From contig WHVD01000128.1 of NCBI GenBank assembly GCA_015178975.1, positions 124,001-188,000 on the forward strand: a DNA stretch of 64,000 nt, in the 5' to 3' direction. Source of the stretch: Hysterangium stoloniferum. Its lineage: Eukaryota; Basidiomycota; Agaricomycetes; Hysterangiales; Hysterangiaceae. Shown piece by piece: positions 32,341 to 43,958 of this stretch (positions are counted from its first letter, which is position 1; every line of letters begins with the position of its first letter). A program made the translations under genes and the position numbers. The notes below the pieces were generated by a model. It saw nothing but the letters and a program-made list of their open reading frames with translations, was not told where the DNA came from and did not search any database.

Positions 32341-34450
32341 TCAAAATTGTTTACCGAGCAGCCACCTGTCAAGAAGCTCTAGGGCTTCCACAGGCTTATC
32401 ATACGGCACCATATGCCCCGCACCCTCAATAGTGACAAATGACAGACCTCCGTACGACCGTGTCTTACCGACACGTTTTCCATCGATCTTCCAGTCACGA
32501 AGTTCCTGCTCGGCAAATTTCTCTTGCCCGGACCATTTCATTGCAAGGCTGAAACGTTCATTTCCAACCTATCACAGCCACCGATGCTTCAGCAATCTCA
32601 CGGCAATGGTATGGTTAGTGTACATACCCAGTTACAGATCATATCATACGTCCCGATGTAAAGTAGAACCTTCACTTTACGCTCCAATAATTCAGCGACA
32701 TAATATTGAGTCAACTCGCTGAATTCATCTAAATGGCTTGAAAACGCAGTGCCAACCGGATTGGAACAACTGGAAAAGTTTGCCGCAGAATTGTGTACAC
32801 CAAGCATTTCTCTCGTTTCAAGGCGATTGAGGAATTTTGCGATGGTACTGTGGATGCGAAGAATCGTTAGCGTTGAAATGATACGGATGTCAAGTAGACC
32901 ACGGACAGCGTGATGGGATAGCAAAGTGTCTCCGAAATATCTCCCTCACATTGCTTGGAGACGTCATAGACATTTTTCCCTTTAGAAACATCAGACAGTT
33001 TATTATATAAGATCAAGGGTGAACTCACCAGTTGCATAAAACGGTTGGTGCAGCTCTGTCTCACAGAAAGTGGAAGCGGCTTCACATCCCATTTGGTCGA
33101 AAATGTCTACACATGATTGTTTTAGGAAACGTTCACATCGGGGGATCTTTTTATATGTGAGAACTACTTTGGAAAAAAATGGAAAAAAAAAGTAGGTCAT
33201 CTTCTTACCGCTTTTTTCATCCGAACACAGGTAGCAATATCCTGAAACGGTTCAACGCTCGCGTTCGTGCATTGAATGTCGTAGTATGAAGTTGGCATTC
33301 TTGAAGTTTGGTAAGGTGTTGAAATCTGACGTCCTAGCTACAGGCCTTACCTTGCAGCATCTGTCACTCCATTTCCTATAATTTACTTTAAAACGGAATC
33401 ATCCGGTACCAAACACCTGAAGACTTGCCAATCATGATGGAGACCAAATTGACAGGCGCAAGGCCTGCCGCGACCGCCTTTTTGTTATCGTCTACGATGG
33501 CTGCTCCAAATGTTGGGATATAGCGGCCCTGATATACGAAGTCTCGGTATAAATGCCACAGCACTCATGTATAAATTTACTAACACCATAGGATTCCCCG
33601 GCTAAATGGAATGGGCGTCCTTGAAATTCTGTAAATTGGTCAAAGAAAAGCCTCATGAACGCAGCAATATCTTGAGCGGCATCTTCAGTGGTTTCCTACA
33701 TGGGTGCTCCATGTATTACTACAATAGAAAATTTTAAAGTCAACGCATACGTACGATGGTCTCTCCATAGTCGGCATAGCTGAAGCCAACGCCTACAGGC
33801 TGGTCGATGAATATAATATTTGCCTTAGAATTCCATGCATAAGGGTTGTAGACGGTAGAATTTTCAGATTTGATGCGACAGGGACCTGGTATTAACAGAA
33901 AAGAGGGGCAATGAATACATATTTGTTGATTATTTCGATGATCAGAAGTTTCCACCTAATTCCATAAGGAGGCCAAGAGAAGATGAACATCCAGGACCGC
34001 CGTTAGTCCACAGAATCACATCGTCCTTCTTCGGATCATTCCTACTTTCGAAGAAGTAGAAAAACTAGGCAAATATTTCCCGTGTCAAATGGTTCTTCCA
34101 GGGAGACATCCACCTTACCAAATGCCTCGCTTGCACATCTAAATACCCTGTATAAGACCTAATATGATCAGATTAAGAGTCTTTAGCACACATTCATATG
34201 AACCGGGATCTGTTCACCTAACAGTCTCGTCACAAAACGTCCCACCGTTCTGCTTAATACGGACACTATAGGCTGGGTACGAGGGATGCACCAGCGTCGT
34301 AAACTCCGAAGCAGAGAGCGAGGCGATATCCTCAATGGGACCCGTCAACCCTGAGCCTGCCGTTCCACCGGATCCAAATGTGCTTTGTAACGGCACTTGG
34401 GCACCAACTTGAGTGGCAAGCAGTACCAAACTCAGAGTTATGAGTAACAT
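32341..34450 (-). CDS. Secreted serine carboxypeptidase (S10), copy 1
   Basis: Twelve exons, from 34450 downward: 34450-34218, 34158-34119, 34064-33956, 33885-33755, 33695-33585, 33528-33429, 33375-33351, 33299-33209, 33146-33029, 32979-32907, 32847-32628 and 32568-32341. They give 492 aa with every phase consistent. The signal peptide ([18 protein letters not shown]) is followed by S10 blocks [31 protein letters not shown], nucleophile GESYGGRY (Ser206), IGNGVTDA, the Cys-rich insert, [10 protein letters not shown] (Asp412) and [12 protein letters not shown] (His469). All of the carboxypeptidase Y triad is present. The role is removal of C-terminal residues from peptides, in the vacuole or secreted; the signal peptide does not decide which. 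The intron after IMIG uses a GC donor (GCAAGT at 33428). It is the downstream partner in a tandem pair with 35,934-38,039. Confidence 0.93.
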
Positions 34451-35579
34451 GAGTTATCGGATAGTGCTCAAATGTCTTTCTTATCAAGCCAAAGTACCAC
34501 GGTCATTTAAAAACAGACTGCCTTCGGCTTCTCGGCCCTCATTACTCAAAAAGTCAACTTTATAACTCAGTTCTGGCGGAGTTTAAACTGACCACCAACT
34601 GATCTCAGAAATGTATCACGCGTCACGCACCCCAAACGGTAATTTGGTACATTCTGGGCGTTTCCTAATATTGCCCTTCATTTTAGGACTGCCAAAAAAG
34701 CTTGATTGTGTAAAAGAACTCTTTTTTTGACCATTACAACATTCCAGTGGAAATTCCTCCACTCCGATACTGGATTTAACGAGAATTTACGCAGTGAATA
34801 TAAGTGTAAACTGGTATTTATTTGTAAAAACTCTCACACTCAAGTCCATATAATGACTATCAAATTAGCAATAAATTGTGATATGAATTTTAACTAATAT
34901 CGTGAATATTTCTGAGTAGGATGAATCATCATTACATTACTGTCATTTCTTATATTTTTACTGCCCAAATTCCCAAACATCACTCGAGCTATTTACATTA
35001 CCTGCTATGTTGTCCCTGCGGAGTAAATTATTATTATAGCTGACTGACGACATATTCGGAGTATTGACATCTGTTACTTGTGTGTGGTTTGGACCCATAT
35101 GTACCTACACGTCCTTACTTAAGCGTTATCTGTGTTGGCAATCTACCACCGCCGGTCATTTGAGTTTGAGTTTGAGTCTGAGTTTGGTCACTCCTGGTGA
35201 CTTCTGTGTCTCTATTATCTATTCTAACATTCACAAGTAACCATTTTTATTTGTCCTGAGATGATTTCTGTTGGCAGACTTTCTTCTCAGGTGAAGGGGC
35301 GGTAAATTCTCTCACAGATTACAACTAATCATTGATCCCCTAATACATAAAATGATAATATAAATCCCAGAAGTATATCGTACGGTGCAGAGACTTGTTT
35401 AAAACGATTCGTGGTCATTGCGCATTGTAAAAGTGTTTCAGCGCACATGGCGTAGTCGTGAAGAGTCCATACATAATGAATCAAAGAAGGTTAATATACG
35501 GGAAATGTCGATGTTCTCGAGATTGGGGGCGGTGATCTGACAGAGGGACGAGTGGTCATAGTGGAAGTGTCGTCTAAAT
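34451..35579. other. Intergenic with a dispersed repeat
   Basis: No gene. 34,735-35,065 matches 44,555-44,870 in the same orientation (GAATTTACG/GAATTCACG, TAACTAATATCGTG, CATTACCTGCTAT, GTTGTCCCTGCGGAGTAAAT). 35,160-35,190 has a short GAGTTTGAGTTT repeat. Confidence 0.6.
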
Positions 35580-35933
35580 CCATAGAAAGCTTTTATCTCG
35601 GCCAGTAATAGGGATCTCGAAGAAGTAGTAGGTCTAGCCGAATCCAGTCGAGCTAGCGAGCTCTCCTAGATGACTCTGGACAATGTGTACGGCATACTTT
35701 GACCTTCCCATTTTCCTGATACTCCATCTTTACATATTACAATAATATCAAATATATTTTGCACAAGTTAATTTCACCACTGTATTATTTCACATTGCGC
35801 CGCGCCTTGCTCTAAATAGATAGAATGTAATTAAAAAGAACCAGAAGAAAACCTGTGTCGAGGTGTCATTACATTCAGTTCATCACCTTTATAATTGGTT
35901 TGAACAATGCATGTGTATGGATTAAACTGCCTG

Positions 35934-38039
35934 TCAAAATTGTTTACCGTGCAGCCACCTGTCAAGAAGCTCTAGGGCTTCCACAGGCTTATCATACGGC
36001 ACCATATGCCCTGCACCTTCAATAGTAACAAATGACAAACCCCCGTACGACCGTGTCTTCCCGACACGTTTTCCATCTATCTTCCAGTCACGAAGTTCCT
36101 GTTCGACAAATTGCTCCTGCCCCGACCATTTCATTGCAAGGCTGAAACGTTCATTCCCAACCTATCACAGCTTCAGCAATCTCACGGCAATGGTATGGTT
36201 AGTGTACATACCCAGTTACAGATCATATCATACGTCCCGATGTAAAGTAGAACCTTCACTTTACGCTCCAATAATTCAGCGACATAATATTGAGTCAACT
36301 CGCTGAATTTATCCAGATGATTTGAAAACGCAGTACCGACTGCATTGGAACAGCTAGAAAAATTTGCCGCAGAATTGTGAACGCCGAGCATTTTTCTCGT
36401 TTCGAGGCGATTGAGGAATTTTGCGACGGTACTACGAGTGCGCAAAATCGTTAGCATTCAAACGAAACAGATTGCAAATAGACGACGGACAGCGTGATGG
36501 GATAGCAAAGTGTCTCCGAAATATCCCCCTCACATTCCTTAGAGACGTCATAGATATTTCTCCCTATAGGAACATCAGACAGGTAACAGCATTATACAGG
36601 ATCAAGAGAGGAACTAACCAGTTGCAAAAAACGGTTCTTGCAACTCTGTCTGACAGAAACTCGAAGCGGCTTCACATCCCATCTGGTCGAAAATGTCGAC
36701 GCATGATTGTTTTATGAAACGTTCACATCGGGGGATCTTTTTATATTGTGAGGACTACTTTGACAAAATAAAATAAAATAAAAAAGTAGGTCAACTTACC
36801 GCTTTTTTCATCCGAACACAGGTAGCAATATCTTGAAACGGCTCCACGCTCGCATTCGTGCATTGAATGTCGTAGTATGAAGTTGGCATTCTTGAAGTTT
36901 AGTAAGGTGTTGAAATCTGACGTCCTAGCTACAGGCCTTACCTTGCAGCATCTGTCACTCCATTTCCTATAATTTACTTTAAAACGGAATCATCCGGTAC
37001 CAAACACCTGAAGACTTGCCAATCATGATAGATACCAAATTGACAGGCACAAGGCCTGCCGCGACCGCTTTTTTGTTGTCGTCGACGATAGCTGCTCCAA
37101 ATAAAGGGATATAGCGGCCCTGATATACGAAGTCCCGGTATAAATGCCACAGCACTCATGTATAAATGTTTACTAACACCATAGGATTCTCCGGCCAAAT
37201 GGAATGGGCGTCCTTGAAACTCTGTAAATTGATCAAAGAAAAGCCTCATGAACGCGGCAACATCTTGAGCGGCATCTTCAGTGGTTTCCTAGTCGCACAT
37301 GGATCACGAATTACTTCAATAGACAATCTAAATTCAACGCAAACGTACGATGGTCTCTCCATAGTCGGCATAGCTGAAGCCAACGCCTACAGGCTGGTCG
37401 ATGAATATAATATTTGCCTTAGAATTCCATGCATAAGGGTTGTAGACCGTAGAATTTTCGGATTCGATGCGACAGGGACCTGGTATTAACAGGAAAGAGA
37501 GGGATTGAATATGTGATTATTTCGATGATCAGAAGTTTCCACACCTAATTCCATAAGGAGGCCGAGAGAAGATGAACATCCAGGACCGCCGTTAGTCCAC
37601 AAAATCACATCGTCCTTCTTCGGATCATTCCTACTTTCGAAGAAGTAGAAAAACTAGGCAAATATTTCCCGTGTCAAATGATTCCTCTAGGAAGACATCC
37701 ACCTTACCAAATGCCTCGCTTGCACATCTAAATACCCTGTATAAGACCTAATATGATCAGATTAAGAGTCTTTAGCACACATTCATATGAACCGGGATCT
37801 GTTCACCTAACAGTCTCGTCACAAAACGTCCCACTGTTCTGCTTAATACGAACACTATAGGCTGGGTACAAGGGATGCACCAAAGTCGTAAACTCGGAAG
37901 AAGATAGCGAGGCGATATTCTCAATGGGACCCGTCAAGCCTGAGCCTGCCGTTCCACCGGTTCCGAATGTGCTTTGCAACTGGATTTGGGCACCAACTTG
38001 AGAGGCCAGCAGGACCCAACTCAGACTTATGAGCAGCAT
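35934..38039 (-). CDS. Secreted serine carboxypeptidase (S10), copy 2
   Basis: Twelve exons, from 38039 downward: 38039-37807, 37747-37708, 37653-37545, 37479-37349, 37288-37178, 37119-37020, 36966-36942, 36890-36800, 36736-36619, 36563-36491, 36431-36212 and 36161-35934. They give 492 aa. Each exon has exactly the same length as in copy 1, and all splice sites, including the GC donor of intron 6 (GCAAGT at 37019), are kept. Signal peptide [18 protein letters not shown]; the [18 protein letters not shown] and [12 protein letters not shown] motifs are intact. The ATG at 38,039 is chosen because it aligns with copy 1; an upstream TTG extends the frame but is not a normal start. Differences are mostly substitutions, including in the Cys-rich insert, so specificity may have diverged. 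Confidence 0.93.
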
Positions 38040-38284
38040 AGTTAGAGAGCTTAATGTCAAGCCAAAGTACCACGTTCATTTAAAATCAGACCGCTCTCGG
38101 CTTCTTGGCCGCCAGAGCTACCCGTTATTCAAAAGTAATCTTTGTCTCTGTTCATTTTTGGATGAGCGGATCCTCAGTGGAAGCGAATCCGGGGCCCGCA
38201 GGCTCATCACATCATTTCATCCAAATTACCAAAACCATAACAGACAAAAATCACCAGCAACCTCCTCTCTTTTATCAAAATCCT

Positions 38285-39140
38285 ATATGGCTCCTCATGT
38301 GTTGCATCCACCAATATGCTTGGTTTTGAGATATTGCCAGAGCTGTATTAAGGGTTGTATTGGACGACATAAACATGCACATAGCGTCATTAACATTTCA
38401 TCTTGATTTGAGGACATCAGGTTTACTACGTGGGAGTATTTACTCCTTGGAAAACTTCTTCAATGACAGCATGCTTCTCACCAATCGCATCAACAGCTGA
38501 ATGTGATTTCTTCGCTCATTGTGCCCATCGTAAGGTACATTCACACTATTTTACCTTATAGCACATTCTTACATCCGCCCATGAAATTGTCCTACCAGTC
38601 TGATTCTGATGGAAGTGAGTCCAACTTACCTGCTCTTGGATTCTGCCAAGGTACTCATAGTGGTTACTCAGAAGCTAATAGCTGTATCTTCCAAGCCTGA
38701 ATCTGTGTGTACCACAGTATGCAGCCTCGATACTATCTCCATTATTGTTTCTCTCCTTCTACATTGTGACATAATGTGTGGGTCGACCAATTACCAATCC
38801 ATCAGTTGCTGGCTTGAGTCTTTAGATTTCACTGCGTATTGCTTCCTTTGTGTGATCACCACTCCTTCCACTCGTGTGTCGGTATATAATTAGAACTCCA
38901 TAACAGTTTTGGAAAACATGGTTGCCCTGACAAAGGTCTTCCACTGTCAATTGGACACACCTCCTATTCGTTTCTTTTGGATAATCCGGACACATTCTCA
39001 ACCAAACCAGGAGTAGCACAAAACCGTCGCCCTTTATTTAACTCACTTTGCAACCAGGGTTGTAGATGTTATGAAGCTATATGATTGAGCCGATGTAAGA
39101 ACACATATAGTCACTATGTATTATAGCCGCGAGCTCAGCA
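38285..39140 (+). pseudogene. Decayed paralogue of the orphan gene at 41,983
   Basis: 38,300-38,400 matches the end of exon 3 (GAGCTGTATTAA, then GACGACATAAACATGCACAT). 38,600-38,885 matches exon 4 at protein level (KLIAVSSKPESVCTT against KLIAGSSEPESACTT; FLCVITTPSTRV against FLCVVATPSTRV). 39,010-39,140 matches exon 5. Frames are broken between blocks and exons 1-2 are missing. Confidence 0.8.
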
Positions 39141-39439
39141 GTTGTACCCTTTTATGTGTTGAATACATTTGGGGGCACTAGCCTTGGGTAGACTCACATC
39201 CGAATCATGAATGATACCTGTTTAAAATAAGATATCACTGAACGTCTGAAAAAGGCCTCCCCCATCACTATTTCGATGCATGCTTCGTTCAGGCTCATCA
39301 TACCTTCTGTCCAGTGTTCAATCGACAAAGATCCATGATCTTAAAATTGAGTGCCTTCACACCACATGAGGCAATTTGTTAGGCGAATTCCTTAAAGTAA
39401 TTCTCTTCCATTGAGACCTTGACAGCAAAGCTGCCATAG

Positions 39440-39560
39440 GTCCAGGAAATATAAGAGCGCATATAGTCACTTTTCACCATTGCTGTGAGTTCTGCATGTT
39501 GCATGTGTTCATGCCATACATGAGTTGAATACAGGTGTGGGCACCACCTGTGGCTAGACT
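39440..39560 (+). pseudogene. Exon-5-like fragment of the orphan gene family
   Basis: AAGAGCGCATATAGTCACTT then a GCTGTGAGTTCTGCA segment parallels exon 5 of 41,983-43,958 and its copy near 39,105-39,150. It is non-coding now. Confidence 0.5.
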
Positions 39561-40129
39561 GACATCCTATTCCTAAATGACAATCATTTCAAACAGAATG
39601 CAAACTTGAGGAATCTACATAATTTGACACAATTGAAAAGCAAAGATAGTCAGCGATAACAATTTCCTTGGTTCCCATGTCACTTACCAAGAATCACATG
39701 AAGGGAGCCATTGGAGAATAACAAGGAACAGTGAAATAATCACTGATCTATGAGAACATTTGTCTCATTCACACTAACCTTATCTCCAAAACCCATCTTC
39801 AATATGCAGGATCAGATCTTATAGCCCAAAACCTTGGAATAAACAAGGGCCCCATTGAAGATTGTGGTAAATTGAATAAATATAAAGATGCCATCCTTGG
39901 GGGGTTCATATTCATTTTTTGACATGGTACTGACTGTATTGGAAATTTTTCACCTTGCAAACCTTCTTCAATGATAACATGGTGCTGCTCTCCACTCATA
40001 AACTAGGGTGGTTTCTTCACTGATGGAGTCCTTGATACACTATGGTCACTATCCTTTCTCTTCCAGTATTATCTTTCATTTGTTCATGAAATTATCTCAC
40101 CAGTCCATTTCTGACACAAATGACTGGCA

Positions 40130-40530
40130 GCTCATATTGACAGAGGATGTTGGCTATCAAAGAAATAATTGCAACTAATAGCTGGATCATCTGACACAGA
40201 ATCTGCATGTACCACAGTTCTCAAACTCAATCCCCTCACCATTCTCATTTCTCTCCTGACACATTGTGGAAAAATGCACACCTCATCAATGAACTTCTTC
40301 AGCCTTGAGTGTCTTGGAATTGTAGCTTCCACCCCTTGTCCCTTCCTTTGCATGGTGACCACACCTTTCACTGGAATATTGAAAGGAAACCAGGAAGAGG
40401 ACAATCCCTTTTCCCTTTTCCTTTTTCCTCACCTCTCTTTGAAGGCATTAATAGTTGCATAAATGCATGTCATGTGAGTCGGGTTGAGAGTCCATACAGT
40501 CACTTCTTATGCCCACTGCAACTCTGGAAT
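40130..40530 (+). pseudogene. Second decayed copy of exon 4 of the orphan gene
   Basis: The frame from 40,169 reads LIAGSSDTESACTTVLKLN, ILISLLTHCGKM and FLCMVTTPFTG, clearly related to exon 4 of the intact gene. A remnant of exon 5 (GTCCATACAGTCACTTCTTA) follows at about 40,488. Surrounding exons are absent. Confidence 0.75.
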
Positions 40531-40589
40531 GCATTCCTGACAAGAATTGGGTCAATGATACCTTTGGCTTTGTAGGACTTTGTGTGTTG

Positions 40590-41982
40590 TGACTAATAAT
40601 TAAATATATTGTAGGAATATATCTATACCTCCCACAGGCAGTAAATAGTCCTGGACTGTTTTTGAACCAGTCTGAGACTGGTTTCGACAATTTCCTGTCG
40701 CTGAAAGGAATTGCTGTCATTTTCTGTCCGATACCAGCACACCGAAGTATAACTGTCTTCAAGAGTGATCCTAATGGTAGTCCAAAGAAACATCTTTGTC
40801 CGGTAGTCATTTCAAAGAGCTTTTGATGAATAATTCTGTTGTTCGCCTGCTGCACTTGAGGTTATCTCTGAGAGCCATGACATTGCGATGCATTTCCTTC
40901 GCAAGCGTCCTATATTCTGCCCATTTCTTGATGACAATAGCCCATTATCAGCTTAGAAGTTTGGGAAGGCTCAGAGTACCTGGTAAATTCCTTGACTGAC
41001 GGATCAGCAAAGGTGAGAAAGTGAAGGATGGATTGGGGTGACAAATGCAGAGCTGCAATGAATGATCATCGTGTTGGACCTAAGGGACTGTTACAGCGAC
41101 CGGCGTGCGTCTCAAAGGGCAAAGTGGATTGGGCAGCAACGAAGAGGACATAAATATGGCAGAAAAGTGGAATGTATGAGCATAGCCCAGCATGGTGAAT
41201 TTTTCCATACCGGAAGAACTCCGCCTGCAATAGGTCAAGCTACGGGTGTGTCACAATGTTTGTTGAACCTTGTCATCATCGCTTTGAAGAGCAATGTCCA
41301 CGTATGAATCGTGTGAGTCTGGGGCGAAACATTCCACTCAGACAGAGAGATAATAATCAGACTAGCTGTAAGTGGGTATTACCGGTCATGGGTTTTAGAA
41401 TTTCTAAATACACACCCGGATGGAGTCATCACAATCAAGGCTTTGGCGAGGCCGAATGGATAATCACGTTGCTTACCATTAACGCGACTAAGCCATCATT
41501 TGCCCCGGGTTTCTCCTTGGTGAAAGTTTGTAAAATTAAACGTGAAGTGTGCAATTTCTCTACACAAAGTCTGAGCCTGACATCGCCACCTCAAAGGCAG
41601 CAACTAGTGGGTATCGCTCTGGACTGCATTTATATTATACATGGCAATGTCACTTCTGGATATCAGAAAAGGCATTTTGTTTTCAACTCTGACGCTCAAG
41701 AATGCTAGGCATACTATACTATGCGGTGACAATCGACTAAACTATTGTTAGATGCTATGTGAGCCTTCAGTGGAAGGCGGAAGAAAGTAGCAAGGTAACC
41801 TCGTTACACTGGAGCCTATAAGGTTCATCGGTGGTGAGGGAACCTTGTGTACGAAGGCAGGAATGAAATGCTGTGCATCCAGTGTAGGCACAGCCATCAG
41901 GCTGTACGAAGTAACTCTCCGAGTGATGGCGACATAAAAACGAGGCACCCCCGTGTAGTGTAAGTAAGACTGCTACCCCCCA
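40590..41982. other. Intergenic and upstream region of the orphan gene
   Basis: No supported gene. Two longer frames exist: minus 40,855-40,448 (135 aa) and plus 41,256-41,708 (150 aa, MFVEPCHHRFEEQCPRMNRV and on). Neither has motifs or family resemblance, and both lie in low-coding sequence. Confidence 0.45.
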
Positions 41983-43958
41983 ATGTCTACTTCAAACGAG
42001 ACGACACTGAGGAATCATGATTTGGCAACGGCTGAGTCGTACCTTGAAGGCGTTGAGGAACTACCCTTAGTTTCCCCACGCGCATTGAGCTCAACGCAAC
42101 AGGACCAGATGCTTGAGATGTGGATGAGGAAAAGATTCCGGTTGAAGCTCAAAGAAAGATGGAGCTGTAACGAACCCGGACATCATTTATGTTATCTGTC
42201 GCCGGATGAAGAGCAGCACATACAACTGTCTGCAAATCATATAGAGGTTTGGGTTGAGGAGTTGGTGAGTAAAGTATGATGCTATTTCCATGTGATTTGT
42301 GTCACGTCCTGCACATTTCAGTGGCAAGGAGAAACGACCTACCATGACCCACCGACTGTTGTTAAGAAATCCGCCAACACGACACCCAACCTCAGTCCAT
42401 ATCGCAGTCATGCCAAGGACTGGGGAATGGACTCACGGAGTTTTGGGACATTGTCGAGTATTAAAATTAGCCCTGGGTATTACTGCGGAGTCGGTTTGGA
42501 AAGAGTTGGTATGAAAGTCCTGCACAGTGCTAAGACAGCTTTGCTGATGGTAAAGCTGACAATATACGGGGAAATCGTGAATCGATTGGATCAAGACGAC
42601 GGGGCATTCAGCAAGTTTCTGCACAAGCGATCCACACTGCCAAGACTTGGGAGACTAGTTCAAGAGAGTGTTGATTTAATGAGGTAAAGATAACTCAGCG
42701 TCAATGTTGAATACACTCGAAATCAACGTCTTTGTAGACCCACATATCCACTTCAAATTCGGAGACGAGCGGCGATGCTTTTAGAGGAGTTCCCGCTGCC
42801 TCCAGTTCATACGCAGCGGAGTAGCAAAGGTCACACTACGCAGCTTATGCTATCTTTGGCTTCGGCCTTCACGTGGTGTCCCGGCGCTCATCCGTCCGAT
42901 AGAGACGCCTCAACTAGGATTACGTCATCACTTTACAACGTTTTAGTCAAGTCACCGCTGCACACCAACTTGGATGAGGTTGCATCAACATTTATCATAC
43001 AAATCGCGGGTTATCATGATCCCTCCCTCCACCAAGATGCATGGTTTCGAGATTTTGCTGGAGCTGTATTAAAGGTTATAGTGGACGACATAAACATGCA
43101 CATAGCGTCATTGACAGATCATATTGATTTCGTCACATTGGACTTACTGTATTGGAGTATTCGGTCCTTGCGACCCTTCTTCGACGACAGCACGCTTCTC
43201 ACCGACCACATCAATGAGCTGAATGTCGTTTATTCGCTCATTGGGTCCATCGTCCGGTAGGTTCACAATATTTTACCTATAGCACCGTCTTACATCCCAG
43301 TCTGATTATGACGCACCCGACTTCAGATTGGGATCTCCTGTGGTCTGGCAAAATAACAATCGAGTTGACTATGAAGCTGATAGCTGGATCTTCCGAGCCC
43401 GAATCCGCATGCACCACAGTACGCAGCCTCGACACCATCTCCATTCTCGTTTCTCTCCTTTCACATTGTGACGTAATGGGGGGTTCGATCAACCGGCAAT
43501 ACATCAGTTCCTCGCTTGAGCGTTTAGAGTCGACTGCACGTTCTTTCCTTTGCGTGGTCGCCACTCCTTCCACTCGTGTGTTGGTAGGGCTTAATTAGAA
43601 CTCCATATCAGTATTGTATAATATGGTTGCCCTCAAAGGCTTTGCATCATCAAATGGACACGATTGCTAACCATTTCTCTTCCACAACGCCGACACATCT
43701 CCATCAAACCAGGTGGAGCCGAATAGCTTCGCCCTTTATTCAAGTCACTTTGCATTCGGGGTCGCAGATCTTATAAAGCTATATGATTTGGGCCTATGCA
43801 AGAACGCATATAACCACTTTGTATTATCGCCGCGAGCTCTGCAGTTGTACCCACACTGTAGCAAGAGAAGGGACTTCACATGCGGATGGGGACATGATGA
43901 GCGGACCCCAACAGTAACAGCAAATACAGGGAAAATGAATCTAAACTACGAGTTTTAG
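41983..43958 (+). CDS. Orphan 563-aa protein, five exons
   Basis: Exons 41983-42264, 42322-42683, 42738-43256, 43301-43583 and 43713-43958 join in frame through GT-AG introns of 44-129 nt. The frame stays open over 1,692 coding bases. The protein looks soluble and mostly helical, with no signal peptide and no catalytic motif I recognise. The N-terminus is acidic (ATAESYLEGVEELPLV). The middle has a long hydrophobic-helical stretch (FAGAVLKVIVDDINMHIASL) and a Ser/Cys-rich exon 4 (GSSEPESACTTVRSLDT). I do not recognise the family. Three decayed relatives of exons 3-5 lie just upstream (38.3-40.5 kb), so it belongs to a locally expanding, decaying family. Confidence 0.72.

Larger units (their letters stand above)
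31690..38100. repeat. Tandem duplication of a carboxypeptidase unit (two copies of about 3.9 kb)
   Basis: Unit 1 is roughly 31,690-34,530 and unit 2 roughly 35,580-38,100; matching covers the 3' flank, all exons and introns and the promoter (TTTTAAATGA near 34,508 and 38,080 on the minus strand). The roughly 1 kb between the units is not shared. Confidence 0.88.

Noticed and set aside
38037-38060. N-terminal extension of carboxypeptidase 2 to a TTG at 38,060
   Set aside because: TTG is not a usual nuclear start, and the ATG at 38,039 aligns exactly with copy 1 and starts a good signal peptide.
40448-40855. 135-aa minus-strand ORF
   Set aside because: No motif, no splice-supported extension, and it partly overlaps a decayed copy of the orphan-gene exons on the other strand.
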